A stretch of 64,000 bases of DNA from Bugula neritina (lineage: Eukaryota > Bryozoa > Gymnolaemata > Cheilostomatida > Bugulidae): NCBI GenBank assembly GCA_964035545.1, contig OZ037767.1, forward strand, positions 8,732,207-8,796,206. Reading direction: 5' to 3'. The notes beneath the pieces were generated by a model. That model had not been told where the DNA came from. It did not search any database and saw only the letters and a list, made by a program, of their open reading frames with translations. A program made the position numbers and the translations under genes. Position 1 is the first letter of the stretch. The number at the start of each line of letters is the position of its first letter. Positions 25,952-39,667 of the stretch are shown here, in pieces.

Positions 25952-28900
25952 ATGTATGGTTACCTGGACAACATATCCCCTTCACTACTAGCAGCCTTGT
26001 GTGTCGGCCTAATAGTCTACTATATCAATAGATGGTGGCAGGTGAGTCTACGTAACATAACCATCTCATTTATTAAACACAAGATATCTATTTGTAAAAC
26101 TTAGACACATCTTAAGACTGAGACATTAAGATATCCAGTTTTCTTTTTCGAATCAAGAAGACAGGTTTTTCAATGTTTCCTTTGATTTTGTATCTACTTT
26201 TGCACCTCCTGGTGAGATTGGTTGACAAAAAGAACTAATATCTTGCAGTCAGTCTCAGTGCAAACTCAAACACACTATTTACTGCACTCAAGCACACACT
26301 GTATGTAAAGGCAGCCACTATCTTCTAATCAGTTATAAACTTTTACTCATAAAAGTTATCATATTATTGTTAAATGTTAATTAGTATTACAAATGCTTTA
26401 CTGTAACATATACCTCCTTCCATATTTCGTTTTATTGCTTTTAAGTACTTTATAAGAGTTTTATGTTGGGTTAAACTTCTGTCACTTTAACTACATGGAA
26501 CAGAACATGATATAGTGATTAATGTACTCATAATTCCTACATGGAGAAGGTAAATACACTATGTATAGTATATTACCCCAGCTGTAAGAAAGTTCTATTC
26601 ACTCCACCTGTAGGATCCACTGAGACACATTCCAGGCCCGAGAAGTCTCCCTATAATAGGAAATGTTCTCTCCATTGATGTACAGAGAATGCACTTACAG
26701 TTCTATGAAATGGCTCAAGAGTATGGAGATGTAATGAAAATATATCTCTTTCACAATCCAGTTGTAATAATCAACTCTACAGAGGCCTGCTTGGAGGCAT
26801 TGATTAAACGAGGTTTGCTGACTATAATGTAGATTTTTGTGATGTTTAAATCCTTTAGGAGCAGTATATAGTGGAAAATTGAGATAGCCTAAGTTTTTTA
26901 GCTTTCTTGATAAATTTTGGTTGGGGGGGGGGGGTTTGAATTGCTGCGAGAACATAACTTCTTCTTCTACATTTCTAATCTAATTGCTGCACCTATTTCG
27001 TTTAAAATTTAAATGCAAGATATGACAAAGCATGTGGTAACTTAGAGGCACAAATATATAATCAAGGCCTGTATAACAAATTATAGAAACTATTGACAAT
27101 CTATTGACTTTTCATTTAAAGGGACAAGTTTTCAAGGTAGAGTTTATTTGCCAAGATTGAACTCTGTAATAAAGAAGAATGTGGTAAATTTGGTGAGTAT
27201 CAGAAGTTTAGTTATATTGTATCACAACTGAGCTGCATGTGAAATATGTATATCTTTATGTTTACAAGCTTCCAATCTTGCGGGTGGATTCTTATTTAAC
27301 TCCACAACCATAAGTACGTGCAAACCGGAACCACAAATTCATTCACCAGAGCATCCATTTGCAAAATGCAAAGTAATGGAAATGCCATGTGCGAGAGTTC
27401 GTTGATGCCCTTTATGCTACAATCACTAAATATATATTTGAATCTGATTTGAAGTTTACAATTTTAGCTGATATTTTATTATAGTTGCCACTACAGTACT
27501 GTTACTGCTGTTCCAAAAAGCATCAGTCAAATATTTAGTCTTATATTATAAAGGATAGAGGGCATCATTCAGCATTAATTTGATTTCACCATAATATGAT
27601 TATGACTTGGCCAGCCACCAGATCTGGATATGATCGTAAAAGGTGAACAGTTTCTGTGAATGTTTTCTGCCTGATTCTACATATTCTAGGAATACTAGAA
27701 ACTTCTAACACTCTATACTACAGGGCTACGATGATCCCATCTATGTGCCTCTACGAAAACTAGCCACTAAGGCTCTAAAAGCCTATGGTCCAGGAATTAC
27801 ACATCTTGAGAATACAATGCAGGAAGTGATGTGCGACTTGATTGACAGAGTTGAAGAGGATGAAGCCCAGGATATTGATGAGCTGACTGGTGGCTTCCTG
27901 GGATGTGTAATGATTGCTTTAGTACGTCGTAACTCAACTCTATTAAACACAAGAATGTTTAAGTTACCAATATCACCTACTATATGCTGCTATAACAAAA
28001 CAGATAATAAAACACGACTTATATATTGTTTTGTTATTCAACTGGAAAGTTTGTAGCATTCTGGTAGATGGTGCAATTGCTTCTGTTTCTCGGTGGCTTA
28101 TAGATTTTATATTGTTATTAGCACTGTTGAAACCACAACTACAATCTATAGTGATGATAATGGTGTCTTTAATTACTCATCAATTTTGTTTCTAATTTTT
28201 TACTGAAAAAGGTTTTGAGTATATGCTGCCACATTTTAGGGCAGATATCATGTATGCCTGCTTTCTACTTTTAGATGTTTGGAGAGAAACCAGACTACAA
28301 GGATGCGGACTGCCAGTTTTTACATGACCTGAATGAGGAGATGATTGATGCTGTCGACCCATTTGACAGTGCTGCCATTCTAGACCTGTTTCCTTTTCTC
28401 TTCAAGTTTAAATTTCTCTTTAGGTCCACTCATCAGAAAATTGAAAAATTAATTCAAAAGTTAGATCATTTCTTTTCTCAAAAAATATCAGAGGCTGAGG
28501 TAAGCTTATAAATATAAGCATAGAAACCTTAAGATAATCAATGCCCTACTTAACCCCGTAACTTCATTACAAACACTGAAACCTTAAAGTGAGAAATGTT
28601 TTTAGATAGCTGCTACACTGAATTGTATAACTTTTCAGTGCTAAGAAGGTAGTGTAAAGAATACCTTGTCACAAAATTAGAGCTTTATCATAAAACATGC
28701 CTGCATTTTTGCAAACTTAGTCTAAATGAAAATCTGCCATAAAGTTATTGCAAGTTACTGTAGTATTATGTGAATAAACTTTATATTGAGCCTTATAGAA
28801 CATGTTACTAAGTTGAGTCATGGAGAGAGTGACAAACAACATGTCTATAAAGCATTAGCTTTTTAACTGAAAGCTTTGCATAGCTTTACAAAGCCTGTAT

Positions 28901-31049
28901 AACAACAAAGCCATAATACAACAGTTACTTCTGTTTTCAGCGAACTTTTGACCCAAACAATAAAAGAGGGTGTCTAGATTATTTCATTGAGGTTCAGAAA
29001 GAAGAAGTTGATGAAAATGGAAAACCAATTTTCGATTATGATTGTATTCAAGGAATTCTGACGGATTTTGTTGTTGCAGGTAAAATTATAGCATTACTGA
29101 GCTTGAATCTTACGTAAGTTGTTCACTATAGTATCTTTAAAGTTTAAAGTATCTGTTAATTTATTCATTTTGAATGTATGTTGCTGCTATGTTATTATAT
29201 TTTGGAGTTATCTTATTGCTATCTATAACATGTTGGTGTTGAAGGCATTGAGACTAGCCTGACTTCTCTTCGGCAAATGTTTCTGGACTTCCTTCATGAT
29301 CCTCTGCTACAGAAAAGGCTACAGAACCAGATTGATAGTCAGTTTGCTCCAAATCACATCTTCACCATACAAGATAGGTACAAATCTTCAACTATACAGA
29401 ATAGGTATAGGTCCCTAACTATATACAGGATAGGTATAAGTCCTTTGATATACAATATAGGTATATAAGCTCTAATAACACCACATCATCACCATACAGG
29501 ATAAGTAAAATATCTAATGATATCACACCTTTATAATAGAAGATATAATTAAACTCTTATATGACGTAAAAAGCTTTTATATGTAAATTATTTATTTATT
29601 TAATTACTTGTAAAAACAGTCTGTGTTAAACACTAAGCTTGAGTGTGTTGATATTTTTCAAATAAGTCATCCGAATTAATGAAGACTGCTGAATTTATTT
29701 TTGAGCACAAAATTCTTCAAATCCATTTGTCATGCCTAGTAAAACTAATACATTTGACCTAAAGTCGTTGGACTTGTTTGACGCTAATAGACAGAACTCC
29801 TATAATGTCATTTCAAAGAGTGCAATTTTCTCGATGCATATAGTGCTGTAGCAACAACAAACAGTAGAGTTAATTTATTCTAGAGCAAAGCTGCCTCTGT
29901 TAGAAGCATATGTCCACGAAAACCTGCGATATCTCTCACAAGCTCCTCTGCTTCTGCCTCATCTAACTATTGAGGACACAGAAGTTGCTGGATATAAAGC
30001 AAGTATAGTCTAGTTGTAGAGATGTCTGCTGTGTTTTATTATCTCATTACTATATAATATATTGTCCTACTAGCTCAATATTATGGCGCTATTATTTTGA
30101 TTTTATGATACTACTAACTGGATAGTATGATATTACCTAGATCACAATAAACATCTGAAAACAACTTTAGCACAACATTGGCATCTATATGTTTTTTATT
30201 TCTAAAAAGGTTGTTACAATTCTACCGAATACAAAATTGTAGATATACAAAAAGGTTATATGAGAATTATTTTTTTCATGACTTTTAAAGTTACTATTAT
30301 CACACTATGTTTGGGCCTTGCATAACTCTATTTTTGATAGTAGTTTATAGACAAATTTAAATTACTAAAAGATTGTAATGTGACTATAATCTACTCCACA
30401 TTGTTCTTATATAGATACCTAAAGGAACTAGAGTACTGATCAATGGGTTCTATACAGCACATAATCCTAGTGTTTATGAAGAACCATTTGAAATGAAACC
30501 AGAAAGGTTCTTGGATGAGAATGGAAACGTCATTCCACCAGGTCACCCTCTCAGATATCAGTAAGTTTTCCTTGGTCTGTAAGCTGTTGGTGGAGCTATG
30601 GAGTTATTTTCTTTATGCAATTTACAACTTTTCAATTTTAATTGCAGAATTTTTTTACTAAAATGAAAAAATGTGACAGTTTTGTGAAGTTATAGAATTT
30701 TGCATGACGTCTTTTAACATTGTAAATTAGCAGTTTGTTTCAACGGCTACATATTGTATTAGTCTTGAAATTGACTCTTGAGATACATGAACATAATACA
30801 TATTGTGATACTACTTGCACATATCCCATTATTATTTACAGTTTCATAGGGTTTGGTGCCGGGCGAAGAGTATGTATTGGTGAAACACTGGCTAGAAGCA
30901 GAATTTTCTTATTCCTTGCCAACATTCTACAGAAATTTTCTTTGGAACCAGTCGGGAAACTCCCAAGCCGTGATGTGCGGGAGTACAAAATGTCCGTTTT
31001 AATAAAACCTCCATCTGTGTCAGCCAGGTTTATTAGGAGGCAGCAGTAA
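25952..31049 (+). CDS. Cytochrome P450, CYP2-clan type, complete (507 aa)
   Basis: Ten exons: 25952-26041, 26614-26812, 27122-27192, 27724-27921, 28275-28499, 28941-29079, 29245-29377, 29884-29998, 30415-30560 and 30842-31049. All joins are in frame; AATAAA lies at 31180-31185. Microsomal haem monooxygenase. Exon 1 is a hydrophobic N-terminal anchor ending in RWWQ, followed by the proline hinge IPGPRSLPIIGN. Later motifs: I-helix AGIETS (307-312), K-helix ExxR as ENLR (364-367), meander KPERFLD (418-424), and haem loop FGAGRRVCIG with the iron-ligand cysteine at 450. Length is typical. Intron 8 (29999-30414) is GC-AG: GCAAGT follows the codon before IPKGT, and the nearest GT site would give an early stop. 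The clan assignment rests on motif style; substrate (steroid, lipid or xenobiotic) cannot be inferred. Confidence 0.92.
29360..29520 (+). repeat. Imperfect ~30-bp tandem repeat carrying copies of a splice donor
   Basis: The exon 7 end of the P450 (CAAGATAG|GTACAA) is followed by diverged copies CAGAATAG|GTATAG, CAGGATAG|GTATAA, CAATATAG|GTATAT and CAGGATAAGTA. The unit therefore includes the exon-intron junction. Confidence 0.7.
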
Positions 31050-34034
31050 AACCAACTCTACATAAGTCTATTTTTAGAATAATGTTGGAATTTTGGCTAG
31101 CATCATTCTTTTATCTCACCATTTTTATTTTTGCAACAAATCTTGTAAATTATAGCATTTTTAAAATTTATCTCACTTAAATAAATGCAGTTGAATTACT
31201 TTTACCTCAACTATATCCAACTTTGCTACTTATGCAAAGTTATGTGTAGTTATGTGTAGCAAATAATTTGCTACACATTTTTTTAACCTCCAAAGCTTTT
31301 TATGATGGTTGCTCAGAGTCACTTCAGAGCTACCTTATCTTGTTGACATATTGTGCTAACAGCTAGGGCAAATGTGTAGTGTAAACTAATTGTCATTTTA
31401 TACATGATTTTTTATACATTATTTAATGTATACATGTATACTATATGTTACAATAAATCAAAAGCTTATTAAGTATAATCAGTTATAATTTGGATGTCAA
31501 TTTTCTATTATCCAATTAACAACATAATTTAAAAATGTATATCAAATATTACGATATGAAGACATTATATACAGTTTTATATGCAAGAAAAAAATATAAT
31601 AATCATGATAAATATTGACATGTTGACCAACTCTAGCAACAAATTAGAGCTAAATTAGACTGTCTTTTAATTATCAAACTTTTAGATGGCAAACAATTAG
31701 CTTTGTGCATTTGTCTTCTAAACAGTGTAGCTGTTCATACAAACACTTGCCCTAAATAATTTGCAATGCTTAGGATTGTACAAAGGCAACCATCGATTTG
31801 ATTTTATATTGCAAATATAATATAATTTATTAAAGAGGACACCTGATTGCTTTAAAAAAAAGCAGCAACACAGATTCTTCATACTGCTTTGGCTATATAT
31901 TATGTTCTGTTGGTCAGAAATTCCTCAGTGGACCAAGAGAAAATAACTCTTTGTAACGCTTTCTTCACAGTAATTGAGCCTCATAATGTACCATAATATT
32001 ATATTATTCTTTCCAACTCTATAAGTTCATTAAAGTGTTTATCGATAATTAGTTTATATATTTTACTTGGGCATTAGTTGGTAACTAAGTAAACAGCAGC
32101 ATGGCCTTTAGCCTCTTAAGGCCTGGCCTCACGCTCGTGAGAATCACACAAAAATTTGCATAAATTTTGTTGTGAGTTATCTTCTCTTTAAACAGAGACA
32201 CAAGAATAATCTACTAAATCTTCTTATATGCAAATCTTGCAGGAAGAAAAAAACACCCCATTCTTGAAATAGGATAACATAAGACATATACAAGAGAAGA
32301 TCAAAACATGTAAACAATCACTATATCTGTTGCCACTTCACCATGCAGTATATCATGATAGTTTCTTACTAATAACCAGTAGAGAACATTTAGAAGCAGT
32401 GGTGGGAAAATGAGATAGCTTAGGGTCTTTGATTTTTTATTGAATTTTGGTTTGGGGTGCTCAGTTTTCAGATTTTTATAATTGCTTCAACAATCTCTAG
32501 TCTAAATTTAACTAAAATATAAGATTATATATATTATATGAAACTGCATGTATATATATACGAGTTTATTGTTTTCTAAAATGTACTGCGAGTGCAATTC
32601 AAAACTTAACAATGTGGCAATCTCTAATATAGTCTTATTGTCTGCACCTTCTAAATGCAATATAAGTGTTTTGAACATTATGATGATAAATATGACATTC
32701 TAATGCTTTAGATTTTAGAGCACCTGCAAATAAGATGCGACAGATGTGTTCAGGCATGCATGTGGTTTTTGTAGCAAAGTACTTTAATAATGTTATGATG
32801 ATATTTTCTCCAACAATGTTATTCTTTCACTTCAGTCAGCTGCATGCAAATTACATACGCCAATGATTGTCCTATCAATAACAGCATTTAACATTTTTTA
32901 GTTCAATGTTTTCAGCTCACTTCTCCCCCATGCATACTTTTTTTTACAGACAGACTTCTATTGTTGCAATAGTTGAGTTCTATTGACAACTGGAGTTTTA
33001 TTACATTTTTTCAGCGTAAATTTTGCATGCCAGGTTTTATACTGCAATCAAACTCGACTCAAGCTTTTTGTCTATTTCAACTAAGTGACTATCAACTCCA
33101 TGCTGCTTCAAGCAAATTTCATAAGATTGAGTTGCAGTATCAGTATGAGTAAGCCTAGGGCCACACTGTGCGTATTTTCGCATGCGAAAATTAAAATCAC
33201 AAGTAGCAAAGGTGTCTACTGTAGCGTCAGTGATGCGTGATAAATAAAGCTTTCATTTTTAAATCGCACTCGCTTTCAATTAAACGCAATTTACTGGAAT
33301 GTAGCACTAAATAAAGAAATTGGGCTCGCTGAATAGCTACCAGCCAATTAGGTGACGACGACAGAGACGATTCGCACTTGCGTTGAAAATGCAGAGCGAC
33401 AAGTGCGAATGTTTTCTCAACGCGCACAGTGGACACCTTTGCTACTTGTGATTTCAGTTTTCGCATGCGAAAATACGCACCGTGTGGCCCTAGGCTAACA
33501 GTTAGGGTATATGAATGCTATTACATATGTCTAAATATATAATTACTAGTTGTTTTACTCACAGCTCTGCAGGTATCTCACGCAATATGACTTTTTGACA
33601 TTATGTACAATATCCTATAACATTTTTATAGTAAGTATATGTAGCTAGCTGGTGTTATGTTGTTTATATTATTAAGAGTTGTCTATTTAATTATGAACAT
33701 CATTGATGCTAAGAGTTGTCTACTCTATTATGAAAGTCTATGACTTTTAATAATGCATTAATTCGATCAGTTACAACTAAAATATGTGATGGCGGCATGA
33801 TTGACGAGCTTTTTTGGTACATTAATCTGAATTAATATCAAACTCATCTACAAAATCAAGCAAAAAATCTAGTAACCGTAGTTAGAACTTTTGAAAATAG
33901 ATGCGCAGTAATGAATAATTATGATTATTATTAATGATAAGTAAATAACTATTTATGTAAGTTAGTAATACTAATAATTAAAAGTAACCAAGATTTAATT
34001 GAAAATTAATAAATAACTAAATTCTCTCTCTCTT
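31050..34034. other. Intergenic region downstream of first P450
   Basis: Contains the P450 3' UTR and polyadenylation signal, AT-rich sequence, and the second Harbinger-type MITE (33153-33495). No further gene or recognisable element seen. Confidence 0.5.
33153..33495. mobile_element. Harbinger-type MITE, copy 2 (343 bp)
   Basis: Near-identical to 15931-16274, with the same GCCTAGGGCCACAC ends. Flanked by direct TAA at 33150-33152 and 33496-33498, a different TWA target from copy 1, which confirms independent insertions. The minus-strand open frame inside (33227-33466) is not a gene. Confidence 0.87.
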
Positions 34035-35205
34035 GCAGTCAGTCGATACGACTATGACTGTTTTATGGATTCGGCTTAAATTTAGTTGCAGCTCTCCACG
34101 CAACTCTGTTGTCAGCTGTCTGCTGCCAAGAACTCAAGTTTATTGCTCTCCATTTCATATTCCTCTTACTCTTAGCAATATCTTTAAGTCTGAGTCTAGG
34201 TCGCCCTGTATTTCGTTTACCCTCTTTCAGCTGAGAGAAGAGCAATTGTCTTGGTAGCCGGCTATGTTCCATCCTGTGCACATGGCCTAGCCATCTCAGG
34301 TTCTTTTCTATAAGGACTTCGGCCATGCTTGGCAAATTGGCACGTCTTAATATTTCTTCATTCGTAATTTTGTCATACCATTTTACAGCCATTTTGTCTC
34401 TCAGTTGCCTCATACAGCAGGCTTGAGAGCACTACCGCTCTGTAGACTTTACACTTTACTCTGATGGATACATGTCTGTTGTTCCAGAGTCTCTGCTGCA
34501 GTTTTCCGTAAGCCGCACTTGCTTTGCCTAGTCTGCTCCGTAACTCTTTATCTATTTTTGCCGTACAGGAAACAGTGCTTCCTTGATAAGTAAAGTCTGA
34601 AGCAAGTACAACTGGTTCTTGATCTAACATGACAACTTCAGGTTCAGGTGGGGCGTGGATGAGTTTGATTGGTTGGTACATGCATTCTGTCTTTTTAATG
34701 TTGATTTTTAAGCTAAACTGAGCCGCTGCTTTTGCAAAGTTGTTCACTAGCACTTGCATATCTGCAGCGCAATGTGCTACCAAAGCACTGTCATCAGCAA
34801 ACAACATCTCTCTGACTAGGTGTTTGGTAGTACGGGTCTTAGACTTGAACTGAGCCACATCAAAGAGATCAGCCCCATGTCGAGTTTGAATATAAATCCC
34901 TTCATTTACATTTTTAAATGCCACTTCAAGCATAGCAGCCAAGTATAATGAGAATAGTGTGGGCGCAAGAACACACCCCTGCTTGACACCATTGGTTACT
35001 GCAAACTCATTTGAATCATCTCTACCTTGGCTTGCATTCCTGCATGAAGAGCTTTTATCAGGTTGGTGACCTTCTCAGTTAAACCAAACTTCTTCAGTAC
35101 CCTCCAGAGGCCATTTCTTGATACTGTATCAAAGGCTTTTGTAAAGTCTATGAATACAGCATACAGCTCCATGTTCTGTTCAGCACATTTTTCTTAAATT
35201 TGGCG
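34035..35205 (-). pseudogene. LINE reverse-transcriptase fragment, frameshifted
   Basis: Reading leftward from about 35200: RT motif A region (AVFIDFTKAFDTVSRNGLW), a frame break near 35015, NGVKQGCVLAPTLFSLYL, then FADDSALVAH (catalytic A/F-x-DD box), NIKKTECM, and a C-terminal segment with RWLGHVHRM and GRPRLRLKD. A second frame break lies near 34410. The 5' part (endonuclease, N-terminal RT) is absent. It is a dead, 5'-truncated non-LTR retrotransposon; clade not determined. Longest open pieces: 34373-34942 and 34063-34413. Confidence 0.88.
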
Positions 35206-36479
35206 AATGCTAAATAACTAAATTATTATTACAATTATTATTATAAATTATGTGTAGGTAGTACTACTACTAGTAGTACGTACATCAACTTACATCAATG
35301 GTGACATCGCGCTAGACTGCCTAGTGGCATAAGGGGCGCGCCTCAGTTTTTGGTTATGATTAGGTAGTAGAGTATTATTTTTTAACAGCGTATCAAATCC
35401 CATAGGTAGGGCATATTGCTTCAAAGAGGGTGTATCAACCCATTCAGTTATTTGTCATAAGCTTTTCTTTGTTTTTATGCATTATTTCTTAAGATCCCGA
35501 ATCGTGCGTGGGACAAAACTGTTGTAGAAGAAGTTACCAGTTGTGGAGATGGATCTAGGTCCGTTTCTAGACTGTGATCTGGTATGAATTGCTCCTTCAG
35601 TTTGTTTTATAACTTCGTCATAGGCAGTGAAGAGTACGGGATGGGCATCTACCTTCGCTATAATATTCAGCAGTAGTTTAATTCTGCATTTTCGGCGTTT
35701 TCTTTGTTGGAGGCAATTATTAGCAATAAACCAGAATATTTATACTTGATACCTTTTATTTCTGCTTCAAATTACATTAAAATAAAAACAGAGTTTGAGG
35801 GGATAGCTCCGTACATTAAGAGGAAAACTATCTACGAATATTATTCTAGGTATAAAAGTATATCTGTATAACTATGTATATAAGTGTCCTTGGTCCGTAG
35901 CTTTTTGGTGTGTCTCATCTGCCATCCAATCGAAGGTTTGCAGCATGATCATGGCAACAAACAGACTGTTCTACGGTAGGCTGATCTTGGCAGCGGTGGC
36001 AAGTGCACCACTCCGTGGTTGGCCTTATATTTTTCTACAAAACAAACAAGCTTTTTAAAAAAAACCTCATTACCAGTATTATCCACATTAAGTCCATTAA
36101 TTATTGTGTCTAAATTTGTTTCCTGTATTTTCTTTGTGTTGAAAATTGAGTCTAATGAGGCTGAAATTTGAAAATATTTCAAAATTATGGATTTCAAAAT
36201 AATCCAAGTTTGCATTACTATTCAAACTATTATTATATTTATAGTTAATAATTAATTAGATTTTTTATATTGAAATAAACTCATAATTTTTGCTATAAAA
36301 TAAACCAATTTGCAAAAATTTTAAAATATTTTGTTAGTACCATATGTTATACTATAAAAGCAAAAATTCAGAAAAATGGGGGAGGGCTTACAAATAATAG
36401 AATACTAAATGCAATCATCGTAAATACAAGTTTGACATGATTATATAAGTGATTAACTTATTTTGTTGAGGATCGGTAT
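35206..36479. other. Unassigned sequence between LINE and BEL/Pao remnants
   Basis: No recognisable protein. An open frame at 35949-36215 (-) has no familiar motif; the position suggests retroelement 3' sequence, but this is a guess. Confidence 0.35.
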
Positions 36480-39400
36480 AGCCACAATTACAATAAAAAT
36501 GAATAGCCTAGAGGGTCATAGACTGAAGCCACTTTAGAGAGAATTTGATGTAAAGTAATGTTGCATGTAGATATAATTGTATTGGCAGAAAACTTTAATG
36601 TGTCAGTTTTGGTGCACCATTTTACTTCCAAGGCTCGTTTAACAGGGAGGATATTATCAGTGTTAGATAAATCAAGATCTTTCAGGGTATCAGACCTTTC
36701 ACTATTAGGAATGGCGGCCAATATCTCTTTTTTTGCAAATCTCAATGGCTTGGTTTATGTTGTTTACCATTGTGGTGTTACAATTGCCAGATAATAGGCC
36801 ATCATCCATGCACAGATTTCCTTGTAAAAGTCTTTTAGCTAAAACACTATTGGGGTCTTCAGAATCGCGCTGTTCAGAGACTGAATAATTTAGTCTGAAA
36901 TTAGCATAACCTGAAATTGATTTTGCTCCAAACAAATGAACTGTCAATCGGTACTCAGCTATTTGATCAAATTTGTCATTGGTAAACCACAGATAATCTC
37001 TATCGTTTTCATTAACTTTGAATCTATAAAACATGCGTTGTATGTCGCACATGACAGCATGCTGAGCTAACCTAAATTTGTGCGAAACGCCCACGAACCT
37101 GTTCATAAGGTCTGGGCGTTGAAGCAGAAAGTCATTCAAACATACACTCTAAAACCTTGCAGAAAGGTTAAACTCTACCCTCAATGACAGTTTCTGCTTG
37201 TGGTAAACACCAAAGTGAGGTATACCAAAATTTATACCTCACTTGGTCAAATCCTATACCAAGATGCATACCTCACCAATATCAAATCTTCAACAGAGAG
37301 AAGATGATCCCTTAGCCCGCCATCAGCCACTTCTACTACAATTCTGTCACATACCAAATTGTCTCTCATGCCACCGTACTCTCATTCGTCTGCTTGGACC
37401 ATGATTTCCGTAATAAAAGCATGCAATGGCTGACCTACAGCTTGAGACATCTTGTTGAATCTTAGTCTCTCAAAAAATACACTCTTAGCAGGCTTACAAT
37501 ATACATCAAACATTTTCTGTACATTGGCATATGTCTTGTTAGTTTCATTATCAAAAACAAATCTCTCATAGATGGGTAATACATCAGATACCGTCAACAA
37601 CAACATATTTGCTATTTCTTCCTCCTCTGACTTCTTTCTCAGGTCCTTGACCAAATGATACTTAACTCTCAAAATGTTAAATTTAAAATTGATACATGGG
37701 CTGAATACTCCAGCCAGTTGAGTATTCAGTCCCAGGAACTAATTCACGATCACCACTGCTGATTAACTTATTCATAAAATCCAAATACTCAGAATTCTGC
37801 ATGGAATTTTTCGCTAATTTAATCTTCAGGGCTCGAAGCCTTCTTATAGCCAGGGATTTATTGTATGGTAACTTAGGTTTTGACCGAAAGGGTAAGAACA
37901 TTTTGTAAAGCTATCTCTAGTTTGAGAGATGCCAATTTCTAGTATGGATAAAAATTGCTTATCATCTTGGGAAAGAGCAAGCTGAGTTCCGATAGTCTGG
38001 TTTTTTCTAAAATCTTGTAATATGCCCAGAACGCTGGTAGGTTTTAGAGAGTTGAAAAAGCATGCAAATGTGACTGCATTTATATCTGCTGAAGTTTGGA
38101 GGGAGTTTGAGAGCCCAACAATTTAATGTTTCATATAGGGATTAGTAGCACCTACTACACTCCATCCTAATGGAGTTTGACCGCATATGGGTCTAGCATT
38201 TGGCCCGGCTACTGACTTTAAAGGAATGAGGGCATGAGAGTTGTCATACCCTATGAGCATGCCAATTGGGCAGTTTTGCAGTTCTCGAATTTCATGAGCT
38301 ATGTGTTGTAAATGATCTTTAGTTGGAATGTGAGATCTATTTAAAGGGTATAAAGTAAACATTTACCAAAGAAATATGTTGATCAGCGTAGAAGCCCTTT
38401 ATAGTCAACTCTTTGAACAATCTGATTTGTGTGCTTGCGCTATGATTGGTTGGATTTACTGTGTTGATTTAGAGATTTGCTAGAGACTGATGAGGTATAT
38501 CTAGAATGTCTGCTACAGTGTCACTAATGAATGTGGTATCACTCATATTATCAAGACGAGCATACACAAGGTGTTCCTTATTTGAATTGGGTGAGGTGGA
38601 AAGCCAAACTAAAATGATGTTTGATTTCTTTGTTTCTAGTTAAAGTTTGTGTTAGCTGTTTGAGTTGAGGAAGCATGTAATACTTGAAAGACACCTATTG
38701 TGCTATTGGTGATAGTGTGATCTGCAGAAGTTTGTTAATGAGTTGGTGAGGCTGGTTGAATGTGATTGAGTGCAGGTGTATTGGGCTGGCTATGGCTAGA
38801 GTTGCTATGCATAGTGACTTGGTCAGATGATGAAGTTCTAACTACTTGATAATGTCTAAAAGTAGGGATGCTGCTTGCCACAGCCCTTTACTTGGCATTT
38901 TCATGTAGTGGTACATTTTTTAGACTTATGATCAGGCTTAAGGCACTTACATCATAAATTATTGCTTCTGATAAACTTTTCTTGACCACAATCACTTAAT
39001 TTTGCAAATTTCAAATTACACCCACTGAGGGTATGTCCTAGTACATCACAATATGAACAGTAATAAGTGCTAGCTCTAGATGTGAAAAAATTATTTCTAT
39101 TGTGACTAATGTCAACTGGCTTGGTTATTCTAGGATGTGAATTACTCGAACTACAAGGTCGTTTTGGATGTCAGAATTTTGTTGGGTAGAAAATCAGGTA
39201 ATTTCCGACAGGCTGTGAGGGTCATTGTGCCCTGCTAGTTCATGAACTGAGCCCATGGCTGACAGACATTGAAATAAAAATTTTCTCAAAGCAGCTTCAT
39301 CATTACCTTTAAAACGCTGAAAGCTTTCTAATTTATTTCTCAATGCTTCAGCAATAGTATAACTAGACCCAAAACGCTCATAAAGTGTGTTGATTGCTGC

Positions 39401-39667
39401 ATTGTATGCTTCTGGATCATGTACAAGTGTATAGCTTGTAATTGCGTCAGCAGCTAGATTGCCTGTATATTTGAAAATATAGTACAGCTTGCTTTTGTTA
39501 GAGACATTAATGTGTGCCATATAGCAAGTAAATGCTGCTTTCCAAGCAGGGTATTCTAATGGATTTCCCCTAAAAACAGGTGGCTCAGGTATGGGTGCAC
39601 TTTCAGTGTTCAAGGCTTTAGTAAGACACACTCTGAGTTTGAGTGTGGTGGCGCTGAAACCCGACAT
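36480..39667 (-). pseudogene. Degenerate BEL/Pao LTR-retrotransposon
   Basis: On the minus strand the order is: gag with the BEL/Pao-type core (39667-39194; FRGNPLEYPAWKAAF, then KLYYIFKYT), a decayed zinc-knuckle and aspartic-protease stretch (about 38600-38480; LDNMSDTTFISD), the conserved segment with KDHLQHIAHEI and IGMLIGYDNSHALIP (38362-38123), LPFRSKPKLPYN starting the RT region (37901-37683), then RT proper (37139-36705; NDFLLQRPDLMNRF, HLFGAKS, and MDDGLLSG as the YVDD-type box) and a downstream piece with VYDPLG (36745-36488). Many frameshifts and stops. A Ty3/gypsy gag fragment interrupts the RT between LPFR and NDFLL. No integrase or paired LTRs found. Confidence 0.87.
37285..37680 (-). 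pseudogene. Ty3/gypsy-type gag fragment nested in BEL/Pao
   Basis: The frame at 37672-37382 encodes a segment with NMLLLTVSDVLPIYERF, VQKMFDVYCKPAKSVFFER and AVGQPLHAFITE, the arrangement of metazoan gypsy gag. It continues past a stop with RDNLVCDRIVV and GLRDHLLS down to about 37285. It lies where the BEL/Pao RT should be continuous, so it inserted later or marks a chimeric junction. A 28-bp hairpin (37216-37243, GTGAGGTATACC type) lies just beyond it. Confidence 0.75.
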
